NCBI RefSeq assembly: GCF_040219335.1
Contig: NZ_JAVJSQ010000028.1
Location: forward strand, 1 to 64,000
Length of the DNA: 64,000 bases
Reading direction: 5' to 3'
Source of the DNA: Gimesia sp.
GTDB lineage: Bacteria > Planctomycetota > Planctomycetia > Planctomycetales > Planctomycetaceae
Shown here: in pieces, positions 1 to 9,872 of the stretch
How the letters are laid out: each line of letters starts with the position of its first letter
Position numbering within the stretch: the first letter of the stretch is position 1
Position numbers and translations under genes: made by a program
The notes under the pieces: generated by a model
The model's database searches: none
The model's input: only the letters and a program-made list of their open reading frames with translations
Told to the model about the DNA's origin: nothing

Positions 1-130
1 CTGGTGGGTGAGGTGAGATTCCTCATCAGACCTCGGAAGAGCATTTTTGTCACCAGTAATCTGGTGGTCTACAAAAAACAGGAAGACGGCGTAAATATTC
101 TTTCTGGTGAGAACGAACTTAAGAGCGGAG

Positions 131-152
131 TTACTAGCGCCGTGCCGCTCAG
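131..152 (+). repeat. Dispersed repeat, short copy C
   Basis: The segment GTTACTAGCGCCGTGCCGCT resembles the core of the longer repeats at 518 and 1562 (ATTACCGGnGGnTnGCGCC followed by CCGCTCA). It looks like a truncated or diverged third copy in the same orientation. Confidence 0.45.
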
Positions 153-517
153 ATTCTGTTAGGAGCGTATATTGATCACTGTTGGGCGAGCCAACAGTGC
201 CACCCGAAACTCGAAGGTAACCACTTGGTTCTGATCATTTGCATTATAGTGCATACGCGCCGGTTATTCCCAATATTGTTCCCAGTTGTCGGCGAAGGCG
301 GTTTTGAGGCGGGCCAGGTAGGCGTCGGTGGGGAGAGGTTCGTGCGGCTGGTGTGGTGTCTGATTTTCACTGGTTGATGTGGACTGGTTCTGCTGGTGCC
401 GATGTGTAGGATGCGTGGTGCGTTACGCAAAGATACGGCTCGATTTGCAGTCGGGCTATTCCAGTTTAATGTGTGGTAAGGTGCCAGCCGCCGGTAAAAG
501 ATTCAGCGTTGATCCTG

Positions 518-632
518 ATTACCGGTGGCTGGCGCCATTCCGCTCACAGGGGAGTGTTAGATGAATTTCCATCAGAGGTTGGACTGTAGAGAGTTTCGAG
601 AGGTGGGCGGCCACACAGGGCCGCACCCTTGT
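518..632 (+). repeat. Dispersed repeat, copy A
   Basis: Begins ATTACCGGTGGCTGGCGCC and continues through CCGCTCAC, a TGAATTTCC motif, CAGAGGTTGGA, and ends in a GC-rich gGCGGCCACA/GGGCCGC segment. The same ordered blocks recur at 1562-1677. The match is imperfect with small indels, so these are old copies. No open frame is conserved between them. Confidence 0.6.
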
Positions 633-680
633 ATCTGCTCTTGACTGTCTGCAGTACTTTGTTTTGATAGACAAACAAAG

Positions 681-716
681 CCAATGCTTCCCGCCTTTAA
701 AGGCGGGAAGCATTGG
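681..716. repeat. Perfect 36-bp palindrome
   Basis: The left arm CCAATGCTTCCCGCCTTT is followed directly by its exact reverse complement with no spacer. As RNA it would form an 18-bp hairpin with no free loop; as DNA it could extrude a cruciform. It has no T-run after it, so an ordinary terminator is unlikely, and no gene lies close enough to need one. Confidence 0.8.
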
Positions 717-1074
717 TGGCGAGTGTCAGATCGTGCCGCACCCTGGTCCTAAAGACCGATTTGTAGCTGGATCGCCACTCGCTTCTCTCATGCCTTATCC
801 CGTACAGTCGCCTGAGCGGTGCACCACCACCAGCTACGGTGGGAGTGGGTGTGCTGATTCGAGATTGTCTGTCTGCGCTGTGTCCTCCTGTTGCGAACGT
901 AATCCCGGATGATTTTCTGGAGTACCCGATGATGCATGATTTAAAGTGGCAGAACCTGATGATGATCGGTACTGTCGGACAAGCCGACAGATGGTATCCG
1001 TTGATCGATTTCTTAATTCGAAAGTTCGTAGTGATGAAACTGAATTTTCCGGAAGGGGACGGGGGCGTCAAGAC

Positions 1075-1150
1075 AAAATTTTGTCCCGATGTGGCCGGAT
1101 TTTGTCCTGGTGTGTCCGGGATTTTGTCCTCGTCTGGCCGAGGTGTGTCC
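1075..1150 (+). repeat. Short degenerate tandem repeat
   Basis: The motif ATTTTGTCC recurs at 1078, 1099 and 1121, a period of 21-22 bases, with TGTGTCC-type remnants at about 1111 and 1144. Units share a GG(C/T)CGG-like tail. It lies in the gene-free region and is not in a supported reading frame. Confidence 0.55.
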
Positions 1151-1561
1151 TGGTTTGCCCTGAACTTGGGGAAGGGAACATTTTGCATTGGTTCAGAATG
1201 TTTCGGTGGAAACAGAGTGAAAAGCGGCGGAGGTTCAGGTGGATGTGGGGCACTGGTGGCGACTGTGCCGGTGGGCGTCGCCCCGCCTCGCGCGCGAGCC
1301 AGAGGGGAAGTAGCTTACGATTCGGGAGGCGTGGATCAAGGGGAGTCTGTTCAGTGGGGAGTGCGGGAGGTTCAGTGGGGAGGTTTTCAGGTGGGGTGGG
1401 ATATTGAACTATTTCGAAAAGGAGAGGTTCTGAGGAGCGTTCGTAATTTTGTGCTGACCGTTTCCTGCTCGCTGCGCTCGGCCCGAATTGCATTCGGGCT
1501 TACCCGTTGTGTTCGGAGTGGGATTGCGTTGGCTACCTGATGATGTCAGTAGTCAACACTA

Positions 1562-1677
1562 ATTACCGGCGGGTAGCGCCTTGCCGCTCACGAGGATGTG
1601 TTATGAATTTCCTTCAGAAGTTGGATGGGCTGGAAAGTCGCGAGGCGGGCGGACACATGGGTCCGCGCCCTACGGAA
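1562..1677 (+). repeat. Dispersed repeat, copy B
   Basis: Same block order as the copy at 518: TTACCGGCGGGTAGCGCC, CCGCTCAC, TGAATTTCC, CAGAAGTTGGA and a GC-rich tail with GGCGGGCGGACACATGGG. It ends about 130 bases before the first real gene at 1808. Confidence 0.6.
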
Positions 1678-1807
1678 GGATTGGGGGTGTTTATTGTCAT
1701 TGATTGACAACGTTGGTGCGGGCAAGTAGCCTGCTGGTAAGGATTTCTTAATCATGTTTTGCATTACGCTGTTGATGCTGCCTGCCTCCTGAAGAAGGAA
1801 TAAAACC

Positions 1808-3709
1808 ATGCCTGCCTGTCGTCCTCTCCACCGTTCCCTGGCTGGAATGACTCTGTTTGTTTTCGCGTTACTGATTTCCACACTGCCTGCACTGGCGGCA
1901 GAGCGAGGGCCGTATGCGGTTGAAGTGCGGAAGAATGTGATGGTGCCGATGCGGGACGGAGTCAAGCTGGCGACGGACGTCTATTTGCCGGTGGAAGATG
2001 GGGATGTACTGGACGGGAAACTGCCGACGATTCTGGAGCGGCGTCCCTATAACAAGAACGGGTGTAAGACGTCGGGTATGTATTACGCTTCGCACGGGTA
2101 TGCGTTCGTGGCCCAGGATACGCGGGGCCGTTATGCGTCGGAGGGGGTGTGGCACATGTTGACCGATGACGGTCGGGATGGTGTTGACACGGCGGCGTGG
2201 ATTGGTGAGCAGCCCTGGTCGAATGCGGAGATCGGGATGATCGGAACTTCCTATGTGGGGGGAACTCAGCACGCGCTGGCGATGGAGAAGGCTCCTGAGC
2301 TGAAGACCGTGATTCCGGTGGATGCGATGTCGAACCTGGGCTATGCCAGCATGCGGAACGGAGGGGCGTTTGAGCTGCGGTTCTGGAACTGGATCTATCT
2401 GAATGCGGGTAAAGGGAGCCGTCAGTCACATGATGCGGGAACCGCGACTGTGCTGAAGGAGATGGCTGAGAACCGGATGGAGTATCTGCATCGTCTGCCG
2501 TTGCGGAAAGGGATGACGCCGCTGAAGCTGGCTTCGGAATACGAAGACTGGCTGGTCGCGGGGATGCAGCATGGGGCCAACGATGACTTCTGGATTCAGA
2601 ACAACATCATCGATTACCCGGAGAAGTACAAAGACATTCCGGTGTACCTGGTGAGTGGCTGGTACGATTCGTGGAGCAGCAATAACACGGCCAATTTTCA
2701 GGTGCTGTCGAAAACGATCAAAGGTCCCGTGTATATGATCATGGGGCCCTGGATTCACGGGCAGCAGGGAGCGTACTCACACGGTCAGGTGACGTTTGGG
2801 AAAGCGGCTGCGATCGCGGATCCACTGGGCTGGCGGAAGGAGTGGTACGATCACTGGTTGAAGGGGAAGGAGAACAGTGTCGGGAAAGCAGCTCCGTTTG
2901 AAACTCCGGTGCGGATTTTCGTGATGGGAACCGGCGATGGTTCGAAGACCGTAGACGGGAAACTGAATCATGGCGGCTACTGGCGGAACGAGCAGGAGTG
3001 GCCACTGGAACGGACCGTTTACACCAAGTTTCATCTGCAACCTGCAGACGGGTTGGCGACTGATGCTCCTGAAGTACAGACTGCGAAGACCAGCCTGCTG
3101 TTCGATCCAGAGAATCCGGTGCCGACAATCGGGGGGAACATTTCCAGCGGAAATGACATCCTGGTGCAGGGGGGCTGGGATCAGAAGGGGAGCGAGAAGA
3201 TCTGGAATTTCACGCATCCGACACCGCTGTCGGCCCGCGATGATGTGCTGGTCTTTCAGACGGAACCTCTGAAAGAGGATCTGGAAGTCACTGGAGAACT
3301 GGCAGTGAAACTCTGGATTTCCTCCTCTGCTGTCGACACCGACTTTACGGCGAAGCTGATTGACGTGTATCCGCCGAGCAGTGACTTCCCGGGCGGGTTT
3401 GATCTGAATATCGGCGACGGGATTATCCGAACGCGGTTCCGCGATTCACTGAAGGAAGAAAAGCTGATGGAGCCGGGCGAGATTTATCCGGTGACGATCA
3501 AGCTGTATCCGACATCGAACGTATTCAAGAAGGGGCATCGGATTCGCGTGGATATTTCGAGCAGTAACTTTCCACGGTTTGACGTGAACCCGAATACGGG
3601 GGAGCCATTGAATGACAATCGGTTGAAGCAGACTGCGATCAACACGGTGTATCACGATGCGGAACATCCTTCGCATATTCTGCTGCCCGTGATTCCCAAG
3701 GGAGACTGA
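1808..3709 (+). CDS. CocE/NonD family hydrolase (exported)
   Basis: Protein of 633 residues with a signal peptide (residues 1 to about 31, ending ALA-A). It belongs to the X-Pro dipeptidyl-peptidase / cocaine esterase alpha/beta hydrolase family, which hydrolyses acyl or peptide bonds. The likely triad is visible: Ser148 in GTSYVGG, Asp287 in GWYD and His317 in GPWIHG. The C-terminal third (about 400-630) fits the jelly-roll domain typical of the family. Length is normal. It stands alone after the repeat region and is followed by a strong hairpin at 3740. Natural substrate cannot be told from sequence; dipeptidyl-peptidase, esterase and glutaryl acylase activities all occur in this family. 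Confidence 0.88.
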   Translation: MPACRPLHRSLAGMTLFVFALLISTLPALAAERGPYAVEVRKNVMVPMRDGVKLATDVYLPVEDGDVLDGKLPTILERRPYNKNGCKTSGMYYASHGYAFVAQDTRGRYASEGVWHMLTDDGRDGVDTAAWIGEQPWSNAEIGMIGTSYVGGTQHALAMEKAPELKTVIPVDAMSNLGYASMRNGGAFELRFWNWIYLNAGKGSRQSHDAGTATVLKEMAENRMEYLHRLPLRKGMTPLKLASEYEDWLVAGMQHGANDDFWIQNNIIDYPEKYKDIPVYLVSGWYDSWSSNNTANFQVLSKTIKGPVYMIMGPWIHGQQGAYSHGQVTFGKAAAIADPLGWRKEWYDHWLKGKENSVGKAAPFETPVRIFVMGTGDGSKTVDGKLNHGGYWRNEQEWPLERTVYTKFHLQPADGLATDAPEVQTAKTSLLFDPENPVPTIGGNISSGNDILVQGGWDQKGSEKIWNFTHPTPLSARDDVLVFQTEPLKEDLEVTGELAVKLWISSSAVDTDFTAKLIDVYPPSSDFPGGFDLNIGDGIIRTRFRDSLKEEKLMEPGEIYPVTIKLYPTSNVFKKGHRIRVDISSSNFPRFDVNPNTGEPLNDNRLKQTAINTVYHDAEHPSHILLPVIPKGD

Positions 3710-3739
3710 GGGGGAGATGTAAGATCAGGGCATGAAAAA

Positions 3740-3779
3740 ACGGCCAGGGAAAAAGGGCTTTCCCTGGCCGTGTCTTTTC
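3740..3779. terminator. Bidirectional terminator hairpin
   Basis: A 13-bp perfect stem (ACGGCCAGGGAAA / TTTCCCTGGCCGT, 3740-3752 and 3759-3771) with a 6-base loop and T-rich flank downstream; an A-run precedes it, so it also works for the converging minus-strand gene ending at 3802. Confidence 0.85.
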
Positions 3780-3801
3780 TTAAGATGGTCGTCGCTCGGG
3801 C

Positions 3802-4734
<933 letters not shown>

Positions 4735-4811
4735 AGTTTGATTGATCCATCTACTAGAAGGGTATTGAAAAAAAATCTGAAAGAGTTTCAGTGAACGATC
4801 GAAAGAAGATG

Positions 4812-5258
4812 TTATTTGGCTTCCAGGGTGAAGTCAGCGGTGTTTTCGCCGGCCGCGATGTCCTGTTTCAGGGTCGTGCTGGCGTTGTATTTGGCCGGGA
4901 GATACTGTTTTTCGATCTCGATTTTCTGGCCGTCCGACTCCTGAAATTTCCCGGTCTTACGGGTTGCGGTGATCTGGACTTTATTATTCCCGACGGCGGG
5001 ACCCTGTTCGGCGGGAATCTTATAGGCTCCGTCGGTGATGGTCGCCTGAACGGCTTTCCCACGCAGGGGGTTGCCGGAGGCATCGACATCGGGGACGAAG
5101 AGAATATTGCCTGCGGGCAGCGGTTTGCCGTCCAAGGTGACGGTACCGGAAACGGAGGCGCGTTCGATGTGTTCTGCTGAGCCGCCGAAGCAGCCGACGA
5201 GGAGAGAGCAACCGATTAAGGTCAGCGCAAACGGAGCGCGAGCGCTAATTTGAAACAT
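4812..5258 (-). CDS. Small lipoprotein with transthyretin-like domain 1
   Basis: Protein of 148 residues with a lipoprotein signal (LLVGC, Cys23). The rest matches the carboxypeptidase-regulatory-like beta-sandwich pattern: SVSGTVTLDGKPLPAGNILFVP near residues 35-56, then a turn-rich beta region. Such small exported proteins commonly sit next to DUF1559 genes in planctomycetes. It resembles the lipoprotein at 6117. AGGT lies upstream of the ATG. Role unknown; probably an outer-surface or periplasmic structural protein. Confidence 0.85.
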   Translation of the reverse strand: MFQISARAPFALTLIGCSLLVGCFGGSAEHIERASVSGTVTLDGKPLPAGNILFVPDVDASGNPLRGKAVQATITDGAYKIPAEQGPAVGNNKVQITATRKTGKFQESDGQKIEIEKQYLPAKYNASTTLKQDIAAGENTADFTLEAK

Positions 5259-5563
5259 GGTGTACCTGCATTCAAAATAGAGGGAGGTAATACGTGCTGT
5301 GCAGAAAGAAAGCGATCGCTAGATCACAGCTGTAGAGGTACCACTCAACTGGTTTCAGGAATGGGTTACAGTCTTGAATCAGGCAGGAATCTGGGGCGAG
5401 CTTCACTTCATCAAACACTCATTATAGCGATGAGGTATCGGTTGTGTGTAGAAAAAATGAAAAATAAAAGAAAGAGGATTTGAAAATAATGGTGGCACCT
5501 CCCCTGAACCCATGGCAATTCAGAGCCCGGGAGCTACACAATCCGGTTAAAAATCAAATCCGC
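5259..5563. other. Intergenic, nothing recognised
   Basis: About 305 bases, A-rich between 5450 and 5480. I see no gene, clear terminator or repeat. It must hold the promoter of the lipoprotein gene at 5258 if that gene is not read through from 5920. Confidence 0.5.
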
Positions 5564-5920
5564 TCAGTGGCAGTGTTCCGCACCGCCGGTCACTCCGGCG
5601 AGAGAGGAGGCGAGCTGGTCGGTGATCGACTGACAGAGATCGACGGACTCCATCAGGCCTTCTACGGTAATGACCTCGGGAACATCATCGGGGGCGAGTC
5701 CGAGGAGATTGAGCTCGGTCTGGCACTGGTCGAGCAGCTCTGTGATGGGCTGGACCTTGATGGTGATGATGAGCTGATGCTTGATCAGTTCCCAGTAACG
5801 TTCGTCAGAGGAGCCATGCAGTTCACCCCCCTGTTCCTGGAGCACCTGTTTGAGCGCTGTCGCGTTGGCGACTTCATAGGGCCGTTTCAGGAAGATGTGG
5901 CCCGTCGTAATGATCGACAT
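5564..5920 (-). CDS. Small hypothetical protein
   Basis: Protein of 118 residues. The longer frame begins at 5944, but GGTGGAG sits 9 bases before the inner ATG at 5920 (MSIITTGHIF), so I chose that start. No signal peptide or membrane segment. The sequence is acidic with a mixed alpha/beta look, contains CQTELNLLGL and ends with GGAEHCH, a Cys/His tail that could bind metal. It lies between the two lipoprotein/DUF1559 pairs on the same strand. I do not recognise the family. Confidence 0.6.
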   Translation of the reverse strand: MSIITTGHIFLKRPYEVANATALKQVLQEQGGELHGSSDERYWELIKHQLIITIKVQPITELLDQCQTELNLLGLAPDDVPEVITVEGLMESVDLCQSITDQLASSLAGVTGGAEHCH

Positions 5921-6116
5921 GTCTGTTTTCTCCACCAGAAACATGAATCAATTGGTTTCAGGAACGAGGGTTGTCTGCGGGCAGCTGTTTCCTTTCACCG
6001 CGTTATGAGACAACCAGCTCTCATACCTGATTAACAGTATACACTCGAGAAATACACGAAATCAAAAAAACTCCCGGAAAAAATCAGTGTTGTTAAGAAA
6101 ATTGAAAATCAATGAA

Positions 6117-6533
6117 TCAGGGCTTGAGATCGATGTCGAAGGTGTTCTCGCCTTCCTTGATCACGGTCTGCAGTTCGGTGGTCTGATCGCTCTGATATTT
6201 CTGTGGGACGTCTTTGAGAGCGTTTTTGAGATCCTGGTTTCCCGATTCATCCGGGGGGGCATCTCCCAGTCCGGGGGAGGAGAGATAGACTTTGTAATCA
6301 CCGGCGGCGATCGGTTCGGAAATGGCATAGGTGCCATCCTGCTGAAGATCGGCGTAGGCGCCTGCCCCTGCGGTTCCGGAAATGAAATTGACGCGTGCAC
6401 CGGAAAGCGGTTTCCCGTCGAGGGTCACGGTCCCGCTGACGGTACCTGTGGGGACTTCCTCGACGCTGGATCCGCAGGCGGTCAGCAGCGCGGTCAGCAT
6501 GAGGCAGAGAGTCAGTCGAGAGAGTTTGAGCAT
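6117..6533 (-). CDS. Small lipoprotein with transthyretin-like domain 2
   Basis: Protein of 138 residues with a lipoprotein signal (ALLTAC, Cys20) and then TGTVSGTVTLDGKPLSGARV, the start of a carboxypeptidase-regulatory-like beta-sandwich. It ends with a GENTFDIDL motif that parallels GENTADFTL in the lipoprotein at 4812, so the two are paralogs. GGAG lies 13 bases before the ATG. It follows the DUF1559 gene at 6648-7631 by 114 bases and probably shares its transcript. Function unknown. Confidence 0.87.
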   Translation of the reverse strand: MLKLSRLTLCLMLTALLTACGSSVEEVPTGTVSGTVTLDGKPLSGARVNFISGTAGAGAYADLQQDGTYAISEPIAAGDYKVYLSSPGLGDAPPDESGNQDLKNALKDVPQKYQSDQTTELQTVIKEGENTFDIDLKP

Positions 6534-6647
6534 AGTGGTGTTTCTCCGGTTGTCACTTTATGTCAACAGCCGATGTCGTTTGGCACGTGCATCGGCTGTT
6601 GAGGATTTTCAGAAGTTCAGGTTATGGTGCATTGTCAGAGATTCGAA

Positions 6648-7631
6648 TTAGAATTCGCCGAGCACGAAGTTGTCGTTACGCATACCCAGTCTGCGGAGGG
6701 TTTCGATATCGATGTTATTCGAGAGAAACCGTACGGCACCATCGCCGAGCAGCGCATGCACGCCGCCTACGTGTTCGGAGGTCAGCGGGTTGTTGGGGGT
6801 GTAAGTCTGGTCTCCCCCCGCAGGTGCGGTGGAAGGATTGGGGCTGTAGCGGATGGTATTCACGCCGGTTCCCCAACTGGTCAGTCCAATGTGTCCTGCC
6901 CAGCCTCCGTAGTAGTTGCTGCGGTAATCCCTGTTGTTTACCAGGCCGGAATCTTCAGCGATGACCATGGTGTTCGAGGTTCCGTCTTTACAGTCACGCA
7001 TGCGGGAGACTTTGCCGATCTGCATCATTCCGTTGTTACACCAGTAACCGCCGTAAGCAGCGCCACAACCGGAGCTGTAGGGGGCGGCATTCAGGTAAGA
7101 ACCGCTGATGCCCACGTAGTCCATGGTCATACCGGTTTCTTTTCCGAGAGCCGAGTTCGGGGAGGTCGTACCGTTGTTGGAAACGGGACTGGTGCCAGTG
7201 TAGAAGGCATCCGCGGTGCTGGACGGACATTTGTAGATGGGGATGTAGAGATTATTCAGCACGGCATTTTCGGTGTTATAGCCGGAGGCAGAGTTTCCGC
7301 TGCCGGCCGCAAAGCCGTGTTGAGAGTAGGCCGCCGGAATGAGTTTGTTGTAGGCAGGAGCCTGATCGATGAAAGGCAGAATCGAAGATCGCCAGTTAGC
7401 GCGATAGTAGGAAACCTGCGAGCCGATTGGAAACGTCTGATAGGAGTCATGGTAATTGTGCAGTGCCAGGCCGATCTGCTTCAAGTTGTTTTTGCAGGTC
7501 GAGCGACGAGCTGCTTCACGTGCCTGCTGGACAGCGGGCAAGAGGAGGGCGATCAGAATCGCGATAATAGCGATGACCACCAGCAGTTCGATGAGGGTAA
7601 ATCCCCGTTGTGTTTTGGATGACTTCAGCAT
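6648..7631 (-). CDS. DUF1559 / H-X9-DG prepilin-like protein 2
   Basis: Protein of 327 residues with the same prepilin-like N-terminus as the gene at 3802 ([20 protein letters not shown], then [20 protein letters not shown]). The middle differs: it is rich in Gly, Ser, Tyr and Asn. The H-x-DG box is [11 protein letters not shown]. The C-terminus is NDNFVLGEF, comparable to SDGNIIGEY in the paralog. GGAG lies about 11 bases before the ATG. It is the first gene of the minus-strand cluster running to 3802. Likely processed by prepilin peptidase and exposed at the cell surface; role unknown. Confidence 0.93.
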   Translation of the reverse strand: MLKSSKTQRGFTLIELLVVIAIIAILIALLLPAVQQAREAARRSTCKNNLKQIGLALHNYHDSYQTFPIGSQVSYYRANWRSSILPFIDQAPAYNKLIPAAYSQHGFAAGSGNSASGYNTENAVLNNLYIPIYKCPSSTADAFYTGTSPVSNNGTTSPNSALGKETGMTMDYVGISGSYLNAAPYSSGCGAAYGGYWCNNGMMQIGKVSRMRDCKDGTSNTMVIAEDSGLVNNRDYRSNYYGGWAGHIGLTSWGTGVNTIRYSPNPSTAPAGGDQTYTPNNPLTSEHVGGVHALLGDGAVRFLSNNIDIETLRRLGMRNDNFVLGEF

Positions 7632-8080
7632 CGATAGATAACTCCAGTTCCGGTGAAAGAAAAAAACGCGAGGCAGTTCAGAATCGATCGGAAAACTGTC
7701 GAATCTGTAAGTTAGTTTCTTAAAGAGGTTTTTATATTCTTAACATATTAACCGGAGTCAGAATCGAAGAGCCAGCATAATTATCGTTATTTATTAAAAT
7801 ACCTAAACGAAAGGACGTACAGTGACAGAGGGAGGGATTCAGCTGCAGGTTATGAAAGCAGTGCGAGACTTCTGGTCTGTATCTTATTTAATCATAGTTG
7901 GTTGTGATTCTGCAGCTTCGTTTCATAAGTCTTGACAATGTGGCGCGAGTGCAGTTTGTCTGATTTGTGCAAGACGTGAATCTTTTGAAGTCTGTCCTGT
8001 TTTACTGCGAATAGATTCAGGGAAACGGGTTTGCCTGAGTGGTAGAGAATTGGTTTCTGAAGTCTGTCAGGTGTCCTGAT
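7632..8080. other. Intergenic, nothing recognised
   Basis: About 450 bases between map (ends 8081, minus) and the DUF1559 gene (starts 7631, minus). It is AT-rich around 7730-7800 and probably carries the DUF1559 promoter, but I cannot point to convincing -35 and -10 boxes. No repeat or gene seen. Confidence 0.5.
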
Positions 8081-8827
8081 TCAGACGAGCGTTAACAGAA
8101 TCGGTTTCTCTTTGGTGATGACCAGCGTGTGCTCGAACTGAGCCGAGAGACTGTGTTGCCTGCCTGCCAGTGTCCAGCCATCGTCGGTCTCTCTGGCAAA
8201 GCGGTTTGTTGTGGACAGGAACGGTTCAATGGTGATGACCATTCCTGCCTCCAACTTTCTTTTATCGCTGGGCACATAATAGCCGGGGATCTCGGCAGGT
8301 TCTTCGTGCAGGCCGAGTCCGATGCCGTGGCTGCAGAGATTTCTGATAATCTCGAATCCGGTTCGTTTCGCAACCTGCTGAATCGCTTTGCCGATGCCAT
8401 TCAACGGACGCCCTGCGCGAGCGCGGTTACAGGCTTCGCGGAGGGCGAGTTGCGTGGATTCAATCAGCCGATTTTTGATCGAGTTGCCGGGAGGCACGAT
8501 CAGGGTGCCTCCGGTGTCTGCGAAGTAGCCATTCTTTTCCGCAGACACATCAATATTCACCACATCGCCGGGCTGGATGATTCTACTGCCGGGAATTCCA
8601 TGAGCGACTTCCTCATTGATGCTGATGCAGGTGTAGCCGGGGAAGTTATAGGTAACTTTGGGTGCGGAAAGCGCTGCGTAGCGTTCCAGCAGCGCTTTAC
8701 CGATGAGATCGAGTTCGCCCGTGGTCATGCCGGCCTCGGTTTGGTTCATCATCTCCTGCAGAGTCAGGGCGACGATTTTGCCGATTTCTCTTAAAGCTTT
8801 GAGGTCCTGCTCTGTTTCGATGGTCAT
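8081..8827 (-). CDS. map: Type I methionine aminopeptidase
   Basis: Cytosolic enzyme of 248 residues that removes the initiator methionine from nascent proteins. All five metal ligands are in place: Asp93, Asp104, His167, Glu201 and Glu232, plus substrate-contact His76 (EVAHGIPG) and His174. Length is that of a minimal bacterial type I enzyme without the N-terminal SH3-like or zinc extension. GGGAG precedes the ATG. It is the last gene of a minus-strand run beginning at 12609, 59 bases after the SDR gene; whether it shares that transcript is not clear. Confidence 0.96.
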   Translation of the reverse strand: MTIETEQDLKALREIGKIVALTLQEMMNQTEAGMTTGELDLIGKALLERYAALSAPKVTYNFPGYTCISINEEVAHGIPGSRIIQPGDVVNIDVSAEKNGYFADTGGTLIVPPGNSIKNRLIESTQLALREACNRARAGRPLNGIGKAIQQVAKRTGFEIIRNLCSHGIGLGLHEEPAEIPGYYVPSDKRKLEAGMVITIEPFLSTTNRFARETDDGWTLAGRQHSLSAQFEHTLVITKEKPILLTLV

Positions 8828-8886
8828 GGGTAACTCCCTGCAACGGTCGGGTGAATTGAATGCGTGGCTGTGCTCTGTATTGTGTG

Positions 8887-9819
8887 TCAGCTGGAAGTTT
8901 TATCGTAGATGTTCTGCAGCGCAGAATCCAGATCAGGAAACTGGAATTCGAAATTCTCTTCTTTCAGACGTCGCGAAATACAATAACGTCCGTAGAGTGC
9001 CAGTTCGGGATCGGTACGCATCAACAGCGGCGCCCCCAGCCGTACCATCCAACTCAGTGCAGGGAGACCGATGGGCATCTTCAAAGCATTTCGCAGAGCA
9101 CGCATGAATTCGGCATTCGAAACCGGTTCGGGAGCGGTGGCCAGGTAGGCTCCCTGCATGGTTTCATTGGTGATGGCTCTATAAAAGAGGCGATTCATAT
9201 CCTGCTCGTAAATCCAGCTCATGCCCTGTCGTCCGTGTCCGACGGTGCCTCCGAGTCCCCAGCGGACCAGTTTCGAAAGCCGCTGGAGTGCTCCCCCGTC
9301 ACGGCCGATGACAAAGCTGGTGCGAAGAATGACCTGCCGCATTTCGGGGAGAACAGCGCGCTGGAAGGCGGCTTCCCATTCCTGTGCGACGAAGGGCGCG
9401 AGTCCGTAGCCGAAGGTGGAGTCTTCATCGCAGATAAATTCCGGAGGATCGCCGTAGCGGTGGGCCGTTGACATCTGCACCCAGACCGGCGGCGGTGCTG
9501 CGAGTTGCCGAACTGCTTGCCCCAGTACGTCAGTTGCTTCGACCCGCGAGCGGAGAATTTCATCACAGTGGTCTGGCGTTTTGATGCAGTCGACTGTGCG
9601 GCCGGCAAGGTTCACCAGAGCGGCCGCCTGTTCCAGTTCGCTGACCCACGATCCGAGAGAGCGGGCATCCCAGCTCACATATCGCCAGTCGCCCTGCGTC
9701 TGTGGCTGATGTCGGCCGAGAATGGTGACCTCATAATTCTGTCCGGTCAGATAGCGGGCCAGATTCAATCCGAGGAACCCGGTACCTCCGGCGATGACGA
9801 TGCGGCCTTGTGTCTCCAT
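8887..9819 (-). CDS. TIGR01777-type SDR epimerase
   Basis: Protein of 310 residues of the extended short-chain dehydrogenase family, TIGR01777/YfcH type. The Rossmann motif GGTGFLG is at residues 10-16, followed by [10 protein letters not shown] near residue 90 and MSTAHRYGD in the active-site region, where Tyr of the usual YxxxK is present but Lys is not evident. The C-terminal part carries the DUF1731-like [14 protein letters not shown] segment. Cytosolic; substrate unknown. GGAAAG precedes the ATG. It lies between map and the DUF2332 gene with short gaps (59 and 53 bases). Confidence 0.88.
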   Translation of the reverse strand: METQGRIVIAGGTGFLGLNLARYLTGQNYEVTILGRHQPQTQGDWRYVSWDARSLGSWVSELEQAAALVNLAGRTVDCIKTPDHCDEILRSRVEATDVLGQAVRQLAAPPPVWVQMSTAHRYGDPPEFICDEDSTFGYGLAPFVAQEWEAAFQRAVLPEMRQVILRTSFVIGRDGGALQRLSKLVRWGLGGTVGHGRQGMSWIYEQDMNRLFYRAITNETMQGAYLATAPEPVSNAEFMRALRNALKMPIGLPALSWMVRLGAPLLMRTDPELALYGRYCISRRLKEENFEFQFPDLDSALQNIYDKTSS

Positions 9820-9872
9820 AACGAAGTTTCTTTCCGAGAATATTTGATAAGGTCAAATCACTGACAGTATCT

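Larger units (their letters stand above)
1..1807. other. Gene-poor repeat-rich region
   Basis: I see no convincing gene in these 1.8 kb. Several open frames exist on both strands (the longest about 230 codons at 839-1540 plus), but they overlap each other, contain low-complexity stretches and have no recognisable domain or good ribosome binding site. The region instead holds a 36-bp perfect palindrome, three diverged copies of a dispersed repeat and a short degenerate tandem array, listed separately. It may be decayed DNA or a site of repeat accumulation. Confidence 0.6.

Noticed and set aside
697-1188. Opposite-strand frame of 163 codons in the same region
   Set aside because: Its end lies in the palindrome and its sequence comes from repeat blocks; such frames arise in dispersed repeats.
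839-1540. Long open frame of 233 codons in the repeat-rich region
   Set aside because: Overlaps other frames on both strands, has a Gly/Arg-rich low-complexity stretch, covers the tandem repeat and shows no family motif or ribosome binding site.
1-1807. Transposon or insertion sequence
   Set aside because: No transposase frame, no target duplication and no long terminal inverted repeats are visible; only dispersed repeat blocks.
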